Shown: positions 53,210 to 62,847 of the stretch, in pieces
Numbering within the stretch: the first letter of the stretch is position 1
How the letters are laid out: every line of letters begins with the position of its first letter
Origin: an uncultured bacterium
GTDB lineage: Bacteria > Pseudomonadota > Alphaproteobacteria > Sphingomonadales > Sphingomonadaceae
Assembly (NCBI GenBank): GCA_942636505.2
Contig: CALOGB020000221.1
Coordinates: 434,001-498,000, forward strand
Reading direction: 5' to 3'
DNA: 64,000 nt
Notes under the pieces: generated by a model
The model's database searches: none
What the model saw: the letters and a program-made list of their open reading frames with translations, nothing else
Told to the model about the DNA's origin: nothing
Made by a program: the position numbers and the translations under genes

Positions 53210-55276
53210 ATGCGTAAGTCGATTGTTACCGTGATCCTGCTCGCGTCCGCCGCATCGGCTTTCGCCCAAACGAACACCCCGTCGCCGACCCTCGCCAAGG
53301 CTGCCAAGGGCCCCGTCGCCGCCAAGGACGCCAACAAGCCGCAGATCGGCGACTTCGGCTTCGACATGGCGGGCCGCGATACCAGCGTGACGCCGGGCAC
53401 CGACTTCTTCGATTACGCGAACGGCGGCTGGGTGAAGACCACGCCGATCCCCGCCGATCGCTCGTCCTACGGCATGTTCCACGTCCTCCAGGATCTGTCG
53501 CTCGAACGCACCCGCACGATCCTCGACGTCTCCGCCAAGACGCCCGGCGACAAGGTAGGCGATTTCTACTCCAGCTTCATGGACGAGGCCGCGGTCAACG
53601 CGAAGGGCGCTACCCCCGTCAAGCCGATGCTCGCCGCGCTCAAGGCGACCAAGGACAAGACTGCGCTCGTCACCGAGATCGCCAGGCTCCAGCGCCAGGG
53701 CGTCGGCGGCCTCATCGGCGTCGGCGTGCAGCAGGACGACAAGGACCCGACCACCTATGTCGTCAGCCTCGGCCAGAGCGGCATCGGCCTCCCCGACCGC
53801 GATTATTACCTCAAGGACGACGCGAAGCTCGCCACGATCCGCACCGCGTACCAGGCGTATCTCACGCGGATGCTGACGCTCGCCGGCGAGCCGAACGCCG
53901 CCGCCCGCGCCGCCGCCGTCTTCATTATGGAGAAGGGCCTCGCGACCGCGCACTGGACTCGGATCGAGAGCCGCGACGCCGACAAGACCTACAACAAATG
54001 GACCGCCGCCGACTTCGCCGCGAAGGCGCCGGGCTTCCCCTGGGCGCAGTACATGACCGCGATGGGCGTCACCGGCCGTCCGTTCTACCTCGTCGCGCAG
54101 CCGAGCGCGGTGACCGGCGAGGCGAAGGTCTTCGCCGACACGCCGGTCAACGTCCTGCAGGACTATGCGATGCTCAAGGTGCTGCGTTCGTACGCGCCGT
54201 ATCTGTCGAGCGATTTCGACAAGACCAACTTCGCGTTCTACGGCACCACGCTGTCCGGCACGCCCGAGCAGCAGGTCCGCTGGAAGCGCGGCGTCTCGAC
54301 CGTGTCGGGGGCGATGGGCGAGGCGATCGGCCAGCAATATGTCGCGAAATATTTTCCCCCCGCGTCGAAGGCCGCTGCCGACGACCTCGTCAAGAACGTC
54401 ATCGCCGCGATGGGCGAGCGTCTCCGGAACCTCGAATGGATGGCGCCCGAGACCAAGACCAAGGCGCTCGCCAAGCTCGCCGCGTTCACCCCGAAGATCG
54501 GCTATCCGGACAAGTGGCGCGATTATTCCGCGCTCCAGATCCAGCGCGGCGATCTGGTCGGTAACGTCGCGCGCGCCAACGCGTTCGAGTACGACCGCGA
54601 CCTCAAGAAGCTGGGCCAGCCGATCGATCGCGGCGAATGGTTCATGACGCCGATGACGATCAACGCCTACGCCAACCCGACGATGAACGAGGTCGTCTTC
54701 CCGGCCGCGATCCTCCAGCCCCCGTTCTTCGATCCGAAGGCGGACCCGGCGGTCAATTACGGCGGCATCGGCGCGGTGATCGGTCACGAGATCAGCCATC
54801 ACTTCGACGACCAGGGCCGCAAATACGACCTCAACGGCAAGCTCACCGACTGGTGGACGCCGCAGGACGTCGCGCGCTTCAAGGTCTTCACCGACGCACT
54901 CGTGAAGCAGTACGACGCGTATGAGCCGCTCCCCGGCCAGCACATCCAGGGCGGCCTGACGCTCGGCGAGAACATCGCCGATCTTGCCGGCCTGACGGTC
55001 GCCTACGACGCGTATCACAAGTCACTCGGCGGCAAGCCCGCCTCGATCATCGACGGCACGACCGGCGACCAGCGCTTCTACTATGGCTGGGCGGGCGTCT
55101 GGCGCACCAAGTTCCGCGACGCCGCGCTCCAGCAGACGTTGCTGTCCGACCCGCACTCGCCAGGCCACCAGCGCGTCCTGACGGTCCGCAACCTCGACCC
55201 CTGGTACGCCGCATTCGGCGCCAAGCCCGGCGAGAAGAGCTACCTCGCCCCCGCCAACCGCGTCCGTATCTGGTAA
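53210..55276 (+). CDS. M13 family zinc metallopeptidase (PepO/neprilysin-like), copy 1
   Basis: The 688-residue exported peptidase has a signal peptide (MRKSIVTVILLASAASAFAQ). The zinc site is H526-E527-x2-H530 (GHEISHHFDDQG) with third ligand E587 (LGENIADLAG). FNVNAY-like MTINAYANP and the C-terminal NLDPWYAAF...RVRIW are family marks. It would degrade short peptides in the periplasm or outside the cell. GAGG lies seven bases upstream of ATG 53210. A paralogue follows 129 bp downstream. Confidence 0.95.
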   Translation: MRKSIVTVILLASAASAFAQTNTPSPTLAKAAKGPVAAKDANKPQIGDFGFDMAGRDTSVTPGTDFFDYANGGWVKTTPIPADRSSYGMFHVLQDLSLERTRTILDVSAKTPGDKVGDFYSSFMDEAAVNAKGATPVKPMLAALKATKDKTALVTEIARLQRQGVGGLIGVGVQQDDKDPTTYVVSLGQSGIGLPDRDYYLKDDAKLATIRTAYQAYLTRMLTLAGEPNAAARAAAVFIMEKGLATAHWTRIESRDADKTYNKWTAADFAAKAPGFPWAQYMTAMGVTGRPFYLVAQPSAVTGEAKVFADTPVNVLQDYAMLKVLRSYAPYLSSDFDKTNFAFYGTTLSGTPEQQVRWKRGVSTVSGAMGEAIGQQYVAKYFPPASKAAADDLVKNVIAAMGERLRNLEWMAPETKTKALAKLAAFTPKIGYPDKWRDYSALQIQRGDLVGNVARANAFEYDRDLKKLGQPIDRGEWFMTPMTINAYANPTMNEVVFPAAILQPPFFDPKADPAVNYGGIGAVIGHEISHHFDDQGRKYDLNGKLTDWWTPQDVARFKVFTDALVKQYDAYEPLPGQHIQGGLTLGENIADLAGLTVAYDAYHKSLGGKPASIIDGTTGDQRFYYGWAGVWRTKFRDAALQQTLLSDPHSPGHQRVLTVRNLDPWYAAFGAKPGEKSYLAPANRVRIW

Positions 55277-55288
55277 CCCGACCTCCTA

Positions 55289-55370
55289 CCGTTCTCCCGC
55301 GGATGCGGGAGCCCAGGGTCACGAGAGACACAGTGTGTGACTTTGGGCCCCTGCTTCCGCAGGGGAACGG
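55289..55370. repeat. Palindromic repeat, family C (long form)
   Basis: The arms CCGTTCTCCCGCGGATGCGG and (right) CCCCTGCTTCCGCAGGGGAA form an imperfect inverted repeat between the two peptidase genes. The ends match those of the element inside the 63-kb gene. Confidence 0.85.
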
Positions 55371-55405
55371 AATCTTGTTTGACTAAGCTTCTCCCGGAGA
55401 ACCCC

Positions 55406-57451
55406 ATGAAGTCCTTCATCGTCGCCGGCCTACTCGCCGCAACCGCCATCACCGGCGTCACCGCCGCCATCTCGCAAACGGCTGAGCCGACCCCGCCAGC
55501 AGCCGCGTCCACCGGCGCGCAATACGGCACCTTCGGCTTCGACGAGAAGGGCATGGACAAGTCCGTCCAGCCCGGCGACGACTTCTACACCTTCGCCAAC
55601 GGCAACTGGTCCAAGAACACCCCGATCCCCGCGGACAAGTCGAACTACGGTTCGTTCAATCTCCTCTCCGACCTGTCCGAGACGCGCACCCGCGGCATCC
55701 TCGACACCGCCGCGAAGGACCCGAACTCGAAGATCGGCCGCGCCTATGCGACGTTCCTCGACACCGGCACGATCGAGGGCAAGGGCCTAGCGCCGATCAA
55801 GCCGTGGCTGTCGAAGATCGCAGCGCTGAACGACCGCGCCGGCTATCCCGCGCTCCTCGCCGAAGCAGACCGCGCCGGGATCGGCGGCCCGTTCGGCGGC
55901 GGCGTCGGCCAGGACGACAAGCTCCCCGAACAATACGCGCTCTCGCTAGGCCAGTCCGGCCTCGGCCTCCCCGACCGCGACTACTACCTCAGCACCGACG
56001 CCAAGCTCGTCGAGGCGCGCAACGCCTACCGCGTGCACATCGTCAAGATGCTGACCCTCGCCGGCGAACCCAACGCCGAAGCCCGCGCCACCGCGCTGCT
56101 TGGCTTCGAGACCGAGATCGCCAAGGTCAGCTGGACCCGCGTCGACAGCCGCGACGCCACCAAGACCTACAACAAGATGACCGTGGCCGACCTCGCCAAG
56201 CGCGCGCCGGGCTTCGATTTCAAGGCGTATTTCAAGGGCATCGGCACGCCCGTCCCGACCGTCATCGTCGCGCAGCCCTCCGCTATCACCGGCATCGCCA
56301 AGCTGGTCTCGACCGCGCCGATCGGCGTGCTGAAAGACCAGCTGATGCTGCGCTCGCTCGACGGCTATGCCGACGTCCTCCCCAAGGCCTTCGACGCCGA
56401 GCAGTTCGCGTTCTACGGCACCGTCCTCGGCGGCACGCCCGAGCAGGAAGCCCGCTGGAAGCGCGGCGTCCAGTTCACCTCGGGCGCGCTCGATGACGAG
56501 GTCAGCAAGCTCTACGTCGCACAATATTTCCCGCCCGAAACCAAGGCCGCAGCCGACAAGCTCGTCAAGAACGTCCTCGCCGCGATGGGCCGCCGGATCG
56601 ACAAGCTCGAATGGATGGCGCCGGAAACGAAGGTAAAGGCGCACGCCAAGCTCGCCGCATTCACCCCGAAGATCGGCTACCCGAGCCAGTGGAAGGATTT
56701 CTCCGGCCTGACGATCACCTCGGGTGATGCGTTCGGTAACGAATGGCGCGCGAACGAATGGCAGCACCAGGATAATATCGCCAAGCTCGGCAAGCCGTTG
56801 CAGCGCTGGGAATGGGGCATGACGCCGATGACGGTGAACGCCTACGCCAATTTCGGCATGGTCGAGATCGTCTTCCCCGCCGCGATCCTGCAGCCGCCGT
56901 TCTTCGATCCGAAGGCCGACGACGCGGTCAATTACGGCGGCATCGGCGCGGTGATCGGCCATGAGCTGAGCCATCATTTCGACGATCAGGGCTCGAAATA
57001 CGACGCCAAGGGCCAGCTGACCGACTGGTGGACGCCCCAGGACATCGCCGGCTTCAAGGCGCTCACCGGCAAGCTTGGCGCGCAGTATGACGCCTACGAG
57101 CCGCTGCCTGGCATGCACGTGAAGGGCCAGCTCACGATGGGCGAGAACATCGCCGATCTTGCCGGCCTGACGGTGGCGTACGACGCCTACCACACCGCGC
57201 TCGGTGGCAAGACCGCGCCCGTCCTCGACGGCTTTACCGGCGACCAGCGCTTTTATCTTGGCTGGGCGCAGGTCTGGCGCCGCAACTACCGCGAAGCCAA
57301 CCTTCGCAACCGCTTGCTGACCGATCCTCACTCGCCGTCGCAGCAGCGCGCGTGGGTCGTGCGGAACCTCGACCCCTGGTATGCGGCGTACAAGCCCACG
57401 CCCGGGCAGAAGCTGTACCTCACGCCGGAGCAGCGCGTTCGGATCTGGTAA
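55406..57451 (+). CDS. M13 family zinc metallopeptidase, copy 2
   Basis: The 681-residue paralogue of the preceding gene has its own signal peptide (MKSFIVAGLLAATAITGVTA). The zinc site is H519-E520-x2-H523 (GHELSHHFDDQG) and E580 (MGENIADLAG). GGAGAA precedes ATG 55406. Similarity to copy 1 runs the full length, pointing to tandem duplication followed by divergence. Long stretches around the active site are the same, so any specificity difference should lie in the N-terminal half. Confidence 0.95.
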   Translation: MKSFIVAGLLAATAITGVTAAISQTAEPTPPAAASTGAQYGTFGFDEKGMDKSVQPGDDFYTFANGNWSKNTPIPADKSNYGSFNLLSDLSETRTRGILDTAAKDPNSKIGRAYATFLDTGTIEGKGLAPIKPWLSKIAALNDRAGYPALLAEADRAGIGGPFGGGVGQDDKLPEQYALSLGQSGLGLPDRDYYLSTDAKLVEARNAYRVHIVKMLTLAGEPNAEARATALLGFETEIAKVSWTRVDSRDATKTYNKMTVADLAKRAPGFDFKAYFKGIGTPVPTVIVAQPSAITGIAKLVSTAPIGVLKDQLMLRSLDGYADVLPKAFDAEQFAFYGTVLGGTPEQEARWKRGVQFTSGALDDEVSKLYVAQYFPPETKAAADKLVKNVLAAMGRRIDKLEWMAPETKVKAHAKLAAFTPKIGYPSQWKDFSGLTITSGDAFGNEWRANEWQHQDNIAKLGKPLQRWEWGMTPMTVNAYANFGMVEIVFPAAILQPPFFDPKADDAVNYGGIGAVIGHELSHHFDDQGSKYDAKGQLTDWWTPQDIAGFKALTGKLGAQYDAYEPLPGMHVKGQLTMGENIADLAGLTVAYDAYHTALGGKTAPVLDGFTGDQRFYLGWAQVWRRNYREANLRNRLLTDPHSPSQQRAWVVRNLDPWYAAYKPTPGQKLYLTPEQRVRIW

Positions 57452-57536
57452 GGGTTTCCTTCAAGACAGCGAGGGGAGCGTAAACTGGGCGCCTCTTTCG
57501 GAAGAACGCGCTCAAGTCAGCCCAACCCCCAACGGT

Positions 57537-57643
57537 CCCCCCTCCCTGAAAGGGAGGGGCAGGGGGTGGGTAGGCCGCTTGGAGAGTGCGCCGTCCACGA
57601 ACGGGCCGACCCACCCCCAACCCCTCCCTTCCAGGGAGGGGAG
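57537..57643. repeat. Palindromic repeat, family B
   Basis: Arms CCCCCTCCCTGAAAGGGAGG and AACCCCTCCCTTCCAGGGAG. It is the first of three elements filling the 544-bp gap before cckA, which holds no gene. Confidence 0.9.
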
Positions 57644-57691
57644 CAAGAAGGTTTTCGGCGCTCGCTCACCGTCTTGTTGGTGGCACCCCTA

Positions 57692-57769
57692 GTTCCCCCG
57701 CGAAGTGGGGGCCCAGGAACAAAAACGCTGCGGCCCGTAACCCTGGCCCCTGCCTGCGCAGGGGAACGG
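57692..57769. repeat. Palindromic repeat, family C (long form)
   Basis: GTTCCCCCGCGAAGTGGGGG and a right arm ending TGCCTGCGCAGGGGAACGG form an imperfect inverted repeat related to 55289-55370 and to the in-gene copy at 63642. Confidence 0.85.
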
Positions 57770-57789
57770 TAGGGGCCCCCCCCACGACG

Positions 57790-57895
57790 ACTACCCCGGC
57801 GAAGGCCGGGGCCCAGTTGGGGGACGTTGCTAACGAAGGGCGGCGCTCCATTATTGCCGCCTCTCCAACTGGGCCCCGGCCTTCGCCGGGGTGGG
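57790..57895. repeat. Palindromic repeat, family C (GGCCGGGGCCCAGTTGG type)
   Basis: Arms CTACCCCGGCGAAGGCCGGG and complement with GGCCCAGTTGG inner ends. It is a close relative of 22503-22610, including part of the spacer. Confidence 0.9.
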
Positions 57896-57995
57896 GGTTT
57901 CTTTTTGGAAACGTCGCCTGCGATACGAGTACCCCCCCCAACACCACCGCATCCCGCTTGACGCCTCACCCCGCAACAGCGGATGACCCCCCGCA

Positions 57996-60377
57996 ATGGC
58001 ATCGCTCGCTCTACCCACCCCCGCCCGCAACGCAGCACTCGTCGCCATAGCCTCGGGCGTCGCCGCCGCCGCGATCGTGCTCCTGCTCGTCGGCAGCTGG
58101 ATCGCCGCCGCCGGTTTCTTCGCCGCCGCCGTCATCGTCATCGGCGCGCTGATCGCCTGGCGCCTGCTCAACCCCGTCGCCAAGGACGCGCCGCGGCCGG
58201 TCGACTGGGACCTCACCCGCACCGTCGCCGAAGCCGGCACCGACGCGCTCGCGATCACCGACCGCGCCGGGCGGCTGGTCTGCGCGAACGACGCCTACGA
58301 AGCGCTGTTCGAAGGCTTCCCGACCCCCCCGGGCCTGCCGCTCGACGAAGCCGGTAACGCAGCGCTCGCCGACGCCGGCCGCTCCGCTTGGCGCGACGGT
58401 ACCGCGCAGGTCGACCGTCTCAACGCCCGCAACGTCTGCCTCTCTGCGCAGATCGCGCGCGCCGGCGACGATGCCGACATGCTCGTCTGGCGTTTCGTCA
58501 CCGCGCAGGAGCACGACCTTGCCGAGACGCTCGCCGCGTTGCTGACCGGCCCGACCGGAGACCGGCTCGGCGGCAGCGGCATCATGGCCGCGTTGCTCTC
58601 TCCCGACGGCCGCGTCCGCACCGCCAATCGTGTCCTCCGCGCGCGGGCGTGCGGCGACGAATACGATACGATCGAAGGTCGCGATTTCGCCCGCTTCCTG
58701 ATTACCGACAGCCGCGGTCTCGTCCGCTCCGAGCGCGAAGGCCTCGAAGGCACGCCGCTGCGCGTCCTCCAGATTCCGTTCCTCGACGGCGACGACGCCC
58801 CCGTGCTGGTCGCTCTACTCGACGAGGAGGAGAACGCCCCAGCACTCGGCGCCAGTGCCTCCGCCCACGTCCGCAGCCTCGTCAGCATGATGCCGTTCGG
58901 CATGGCGCTGGTCGACCGCGACGGCCGCTTCCTCCAGATGAACGACTCGTTCCTGCGCGCGGCCGGCGTCAATGCGGTCGCCCCGCCGCTCTATCCGGGC
59001 GACTTGGTCGTCCGCGAGGACAAGGCCGCGGTCGCCGACGCGATCCGCAAGTTTGCGAACGGCGCGACGCACTCCGCCGACATGGCCGTCCGCCTCAAGG
59101 ATCACCCGGACGAGCCGGTCGCGCTCACCATCGCCGGCGCACGCGGGCTCGGCGACGCCGCCGTGCTGCTCAGCCTCAAGGACAACAGCGAGGAAAGTCG
59201 CCTCAAGCGTGAGGTCGCGCAGGCTACCAAGATGCAGGCGGTCGGCCAGCTCGCGGGCGGTGTCGCGCATGATTTCAACAACATCCTGACCGCGATCATC
59301 GGCCACTGCGACCTGATGCTGATGCGCCATTCGCCGGGCGACAGCGATTACGACGATATCCAGCAGGTCCGCACCAACTCGAACCGCGCCGCCAGCCTGA
59401 CCCGCCAGCTGCTCGCCTTCTCGCGCCAGCAGACGCTCCGTCCGCAAATTCTCCAGCTCCCCGACGTCGTGTCCGAGGTGTCCAACCTGCTCAAGCGGCT
59501 GATGGGCGAGAACGTCCGCCTCGACATGACCCACGGCCGCAATCTAGGCCCCGTCCGCGCCGATCCGGGCCAGCTCGAACAGGTCGTGGTCAACCTCGCG
59601 GTCAACGCGCGCGACGCGATCGTCTCGGCGAACGCGCGCGGTGGCGGCGTGCTGACGATCACGACGCGTGCCGTCCCTGCGTCCGAAGTGCGCGAGATGG
59701 CGTCCGATATCCTGCCCGTCGCCGACTATACCGCGCTGATCGTCCAGGACACCGGCACTGGCATCCCGCCCGACGTGCTCCCCAAGATCTTCGAGCCGTT
59801 CTTCACCACCAAGGAATTCGGCAAGGGCACCGGGCTCGGCCTCTCGACGGTCTATGGCATCGTCAAGCAGTCGGGCGGCTACATCTTCGCCGACAGCAAA
59901 CCGGGGCAGGGCGCGACCTTCTCGATGTACTTGCCCGTCCATTCGGCCCCCGCCGCGACTCGTCCCGTGGTGATCAAGCCGACGCCGAAGCCGGTCGACC
60001 TGTGGGGCACCGGCACGATCCTGCTGGTCGAGGACGAGGACATGGTCCGCGCCGTCGCCGAGCGCGCGCTCACGCGGCAGGGCTATACGGTGTTGACCGC
60101 GGAAAACGGCGAGATCGCGCTGGAAGTGCTGGAGAAACACGGCCGCCCCGACCTCCTCATCAGCGACGTCGTCATGCCGCAAATGGATGGCCCGACGATG
60201 GTGCGTCACGCGCGCGAGAAATTCCCCGACCTGCCGATCCTGTTCATGTCGGGCTATGCCGAGGAGCAGCTGCGCAAGTCGATCGACCTCGACAACGTGG
60301 CGTTCCTGCCGAAACCTTTCTCGGTTCAGGAACTCGCCGAAGCGGCACGCGACGTGCTTGCGACGCCCCGAGGCTAA
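57996..60377 (+). CDS. cckA: Hybrid histidine kinase CckA
   Basis: The 793-residue cell-cycle kinase has two transmembrane helices (about 11-57), PAS-like sensing regions (about 75-180 and 290-400), a kinase core with phosphohistidine H425 (GGVAHDFNNILTAIIGHCDL), ATP-binding NLAVNARDAI and DTGTGIPP, and a receiver domain with D724 (LLISDVVMPQMDGP). In alphaproteobacteria CckA phosphorylates ChpT and through it CtrA and CpdR. Sequence around H425 is very typical of CckA. It is followed by a separate receiver gene. Confidence 0.95.
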   Translation: MASLALPTPARNAALVAIASGVAAAAIVLLLVGSWIAAAGFFAAAVIVIGALIAWRLLNPVAKDAPRPVDWDLTRTVAEAGTDALAITDRAGRLVCANDAYEALFEGFPTPPGLPLDEAGNAALADAGRSAWRDGTAQVDRLNARNVCLSAQIARAGDDADMLVWRFVTAQEHDLAETLAALLTGPTGDRLGGSGIMAALLSPDGRVRTANRVLRARACGDEYDTIEGRDFARFLITDSRGLVRSEREGLEGTPLRVLQIPFLDGDDAPVLVALLDEEENAPALGASASAHVRSLVSMMPFGMALVDRDGRFLQMNDSFLRAAGVNAVAPPLYPGDLVVREDKAAVADAIRKFANGATHSADMAVRLKDHPDEPVALTIAGARGLGDAAVLLSLKDNSEESRLKREVAQATKMQAVGQLAGGVAHDFNNILTAIIGHCDLMLMRHSPGDSDYDDIQQVRTNSNRAASLTRQLLAFSRQQTLRPQILQLPDVVSEVSNLLKRLMGENVRLDMTHGRNLGPVRADPGQLEQVVVNLAVNARDAIVSANARGGGVLTITTRAVPASEVREMASDILPVADYTALIVQDTGTGIPPDVLPKIFEPFFTTKEFGKGTGLGLSTVYGIVKQSGGYIFADSKPGQGATFSMYLPVHSAPAATRPVVIKPTPKPVDLWGTGTILLVEDEDMVRAVAERALTRQGYTVLTAENGEIALEVLEKHGRPDLLISDVVMPQMDGPTMVRHAREKFPDLPILFMSGYAEEQLRKSIDLDNVAFLPKPFSVQELAEAARDVLATPRG

Positions 60378-60436
60378 ACCAGGATGGTTCGAACAAGATG
60401 TTGGCAAGTCGTAACAATCCCGACTATGCGTCGGGC

Positions 60437-60787
60437 ATGACCGCTACCCAACAGATCCTCATCGTCGAGGACGAACCGTTGATCGCCATGATGCTGGAGG
60501 ATTTCCTCGAGGTATTGGACAAGGGAGTCGCAGGCTCGGTCGACACCGTCGCCGATGCCTTGAAGCGGATCGAAGAAGGTGGCGTAGATGGCGCGATCCT
60601 CGACGTGAACCTGCGTGGCGGCGAGAAGAGCACCGCGGTCGCCGAAGCATTGGCGGCAAGAGGCGTCCCGTTCGTCTTCGCCACCGGTGGCGGCGACGAC
60701 GGCGTAGCCCCGGAATTTCGCGACCGCCCACGGTTGCAAAAGCCCTTCACGATGGACGGCGTCGCGAAAGCCCTCGAAGGCCTCTGA
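60437..60787 (+). CDS. Single-domain response regulator
   Basis: The 116-residue receiver has the acidic pocket E11-D12, phosphoacceptor D56 (GAILDVNLRGGE) and K in RLQKPFTMDG. There is no output domain. It lies 59 bp after cckA, so it may be cotranscribed, but it is not DivK, CpdR or CtrA by sequence. A start at ATG 60398 would add 13 residues; neither has a strong ribosome site. It may take phosphate from a partner kinase elsewhere. Confidence 0.85.
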   Translation: MTATQQILIVEDEPLIAMMLEDFLEVLDKGVAGSVDTVADALKRIEEGGVDGAILDVNLRGGEKSTAVAEALAARGVPFVFATGGGDDGVAPEFRDRPRLQKPFTMDGVAKALEGL

Positions 60788-60823
60788 TACTAGCTAGCGG
60801 TTCTCCAAGCGCTCCCCCTTCTT

Positions 60824-60930
60824 CCCCCCTCCCTGAAAGGGAGGGGCCGGGGGTGGGTAGGCCGCTTGGGCAGGTCAACGCCAGCCAACAGGCCAACCCA
60901 CTCCCAACCCCTCTCTTCCAGGGAGGGGAG
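60824..60930. repeat. Palindromic repeat, family B
   Basis: Arms CCCCCCTCCCTGAAAGGGAG and AACCCCTCTCTTCCAGGGAG. With the next element it fills the 338-bp gap between the receiver and ilvD; no gene is seen there. Confidence 0.9.
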
Positions 60931-60947
60931 CAATCTCGTTCACCTCT

Positions 60948-61044
60948 CGTCATTCCCGCGAAGGCGGGAAACCATACTGGCAGTCCTCACTGACAAGATC
61001 GTGAACCGTTGCCGTTCTGGATCGCCGCCTGCGCAGGGATGACG
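60948..61044. repeat. Palindromic repeat, family C
   Basis: CGTCATTCCCGCGAAGGCGG at the left and GCCGCCTGCGCAGGGATGAC at the right form an imperfect inverted repeat with a 50-bp spacer, like 18483-18576. Confidence 0.85.
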
Positions 61045-61125
61045 AGATTGAAGCGGTCCCCCGCACGCAAAAATTGACGCAACTCTCTTGCGCAAATACC
61101 CCCTCCCGCGACATAGGCGTTCGCC

Positions 61126-62847
61126 ATGACCCGCACATTCGATAAATCGCGCCTGCCTAGCCGCCACGTCTCCGTCGGCCCAGAACGCGCCCCGCACCGC
61201 AGCTACTACTACGCGATGGGCCTCGACGAGGAGCAGATCGCCCGTCCGTTCGTCGCGCTCGCGTCCGCCGGCAACAACTCCGCGCCCTGCAACACCACGC
61301 TCGACGCGCAGGCCGATGCCGCGCAGGCGGGCGTGATCCAGGGCGGCGGTATGCCGCGCCGGTTCAACACGATCACCGTCACCGACGGCATCGCAATGGG
61401 TCATCAGGGCATGAAGGCAAGCCTCGTCAGTCGCGAAGTCATCGCCGACTCGGTCGAACTCTCGGTCCGCGGCCATTGCTACGACGCGCTCGTCGGGTTC
61501 GCCGGCTGCGACAAGTCGCTCCCCGGCATGATGATGGCGATGCTCCGCCTCAATATCCCGTCAGTGTTCGTCTATGGCGGCTCGATCCTGCCCGGCCGCT
61601 ATCAGGACCGCGACGTCACCGTCGTCGACGTGTTCGAGATCGTCGGCAAATACGCGGCGGGTGCCTGCCCACTGTCCGAAGTCCATGCGCTCGAAAAGGT
61701 CGCATGCCCCGGTCACGGCGCGTGCGGTGGCCAGTACACCGCGAACACGATGGCCTGCGTCGCCGAGGCGATCGGTTTGTCGATCCCGAACAGCAACATG
61801 GTGCCCGCACCGTACACCACGCGCGAGCAGATCGCCGTGGCCGCCGGCGCGCAGGTCATGGACTGTCTCGCCGACAACATCCGTCCGCGCGACATCTGCA
61901 CGCGCGAGGCGTTCATCAACGCCGCGCGCGTCGTCGCCGCGACCGGCGGCTCGACCAACGCCGCGCTGCATCTTCCCGCGATGGCATCCGAGGCCGGCAT
62001 CGAGTTCGACCTGTTCGACGTCGCCGAGATCTTCAAGACCACGCCGTACATCGCGGACCTCAAGCCCGGCGGTAAGTACGTGGCGAAGGACATGTACGAA
62101 GCCGGCGGCGTCTACATGCTGATGAAGACGATGCTCGCCGGTGGGTTCCTCAACGGCGATTGCCTGACGGTGACGGGCAAGTCGCTGGGCGAGAACATCG
62201 ACCAGGTAACGTGGAACCCCGACCAGAAGGTGATCTACGACATCAAGACCCCGCTGACCCCCACCGGCGGCGTTGTCGGCCTGCGCGGCAGTCTCGCCCC
62301 CGACGGTGCGATCGTGAAGGTCGCCGGCATGCATCGCCTCCAGTTCTCGGGCCCGGCGCGCGTGTTCGATTGCGAGGAGGACACCTTCGCCGCGGTTGAG
62401 AACCGCGCAATCAACGAAGGCGAAGTCATCGTCATCCGCTACGAAGGCCCCAAGGGCGGCCCCGGCATGCGCGAGATGCTGTCGACCACCGCCGCGCTTT
62501 ACGGGCTCGGCATGGGCGAGAGCGTCGCGCTGATCACCGATGGGCGCTTCTCGGGCGGCACGCGCGGCTTCTGCATCGGCCATGTCGGCCCCGAAGCGGC
62601 CGACGGCGGCCCGATCGCGCTGGTCGAGAACGGCGACATCATCCACATCGACGCCGAGGCCGGGACGATCGACCTCGACGTTCCCGAGGACGTGATGGCG
62701 GAGCGCCGTGCCGCGTGGGTGCCGCGCACCAACGATTACGGCTCGGGTGCACTCTGGCGCTATGCGAAGACCGTCGGCCCCGCCTACAAGGGTGCCGTCA
62801 CGCATCCAGGAGCGGCAGCCGAAACCCATGTCTACGCGGATATCTAA
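61126..62847 (+). CDS. ilvD: Dihydroxy-acid dehydratase
   Basis: The 573-residue enzyme makes the 2-keto acids of isoleucine and valine synthesis. Fe-S ligands are C55 (SAPCNTT), C128 (AGCDKS) and C200 (GHGACGGQYTANTM). TDGRFSGGTRGFCIGHVGPEA near the C-terminus is the family signature. Length is typical. Related sugar-acid dehydratases share these motifs, but GNNSAPCN and the length fit IlvD. It overlaps the following lipoprotein gene by 20 bp. Confidence 0.94.
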   Translation: MTRTFDKSRLPSRHVSVGPERAPHRSYYYAMGLDEEQIARPFVALASAGNNSAPCNTTLDAQADAAQAGVIQGGGMPRRFNTITVTDGIAMGHQGMKASLVSREVIADSVELSVRGHCYDALVGFAGCDKSLPGMMMAMLRLNIPSVFVYGGSILPGRYQDRDVTVVDVFEIVGKYAAGACPLSEVHALEKVACPGHGACGGQYTANTMACVAEAIGLSIPNSNMVPAPYTTREQIAVAAGAQVMDCLADNIRPRDICTREAFINAARVVAATGGSTNAALHLPAMASEAGIEFDLFDVAEIFKTTPYIADLKPGGKYVAKDMYEAGGVYMLMKTMLAGGFLNGDCLTVTGKSLGENIDQVTWNPDQKVIYDIKTPLTPTGGVVGLRGSLAPDGAIVKVAGMHRLQFSGPARVFDCEEDTFAAVENRAINEGEVIVIRYEGPKGGPGMREMLSTTAALYGLGMGESVALITDGRFSGGTRGFCIGHVGPEAADGGPIALVENGDIIHIDAEAGTIDLDVPEDVMAERRAAWVPRTNDYGSGALWRYAKTVGPAYKGAVTHPGAAAETHVYADI

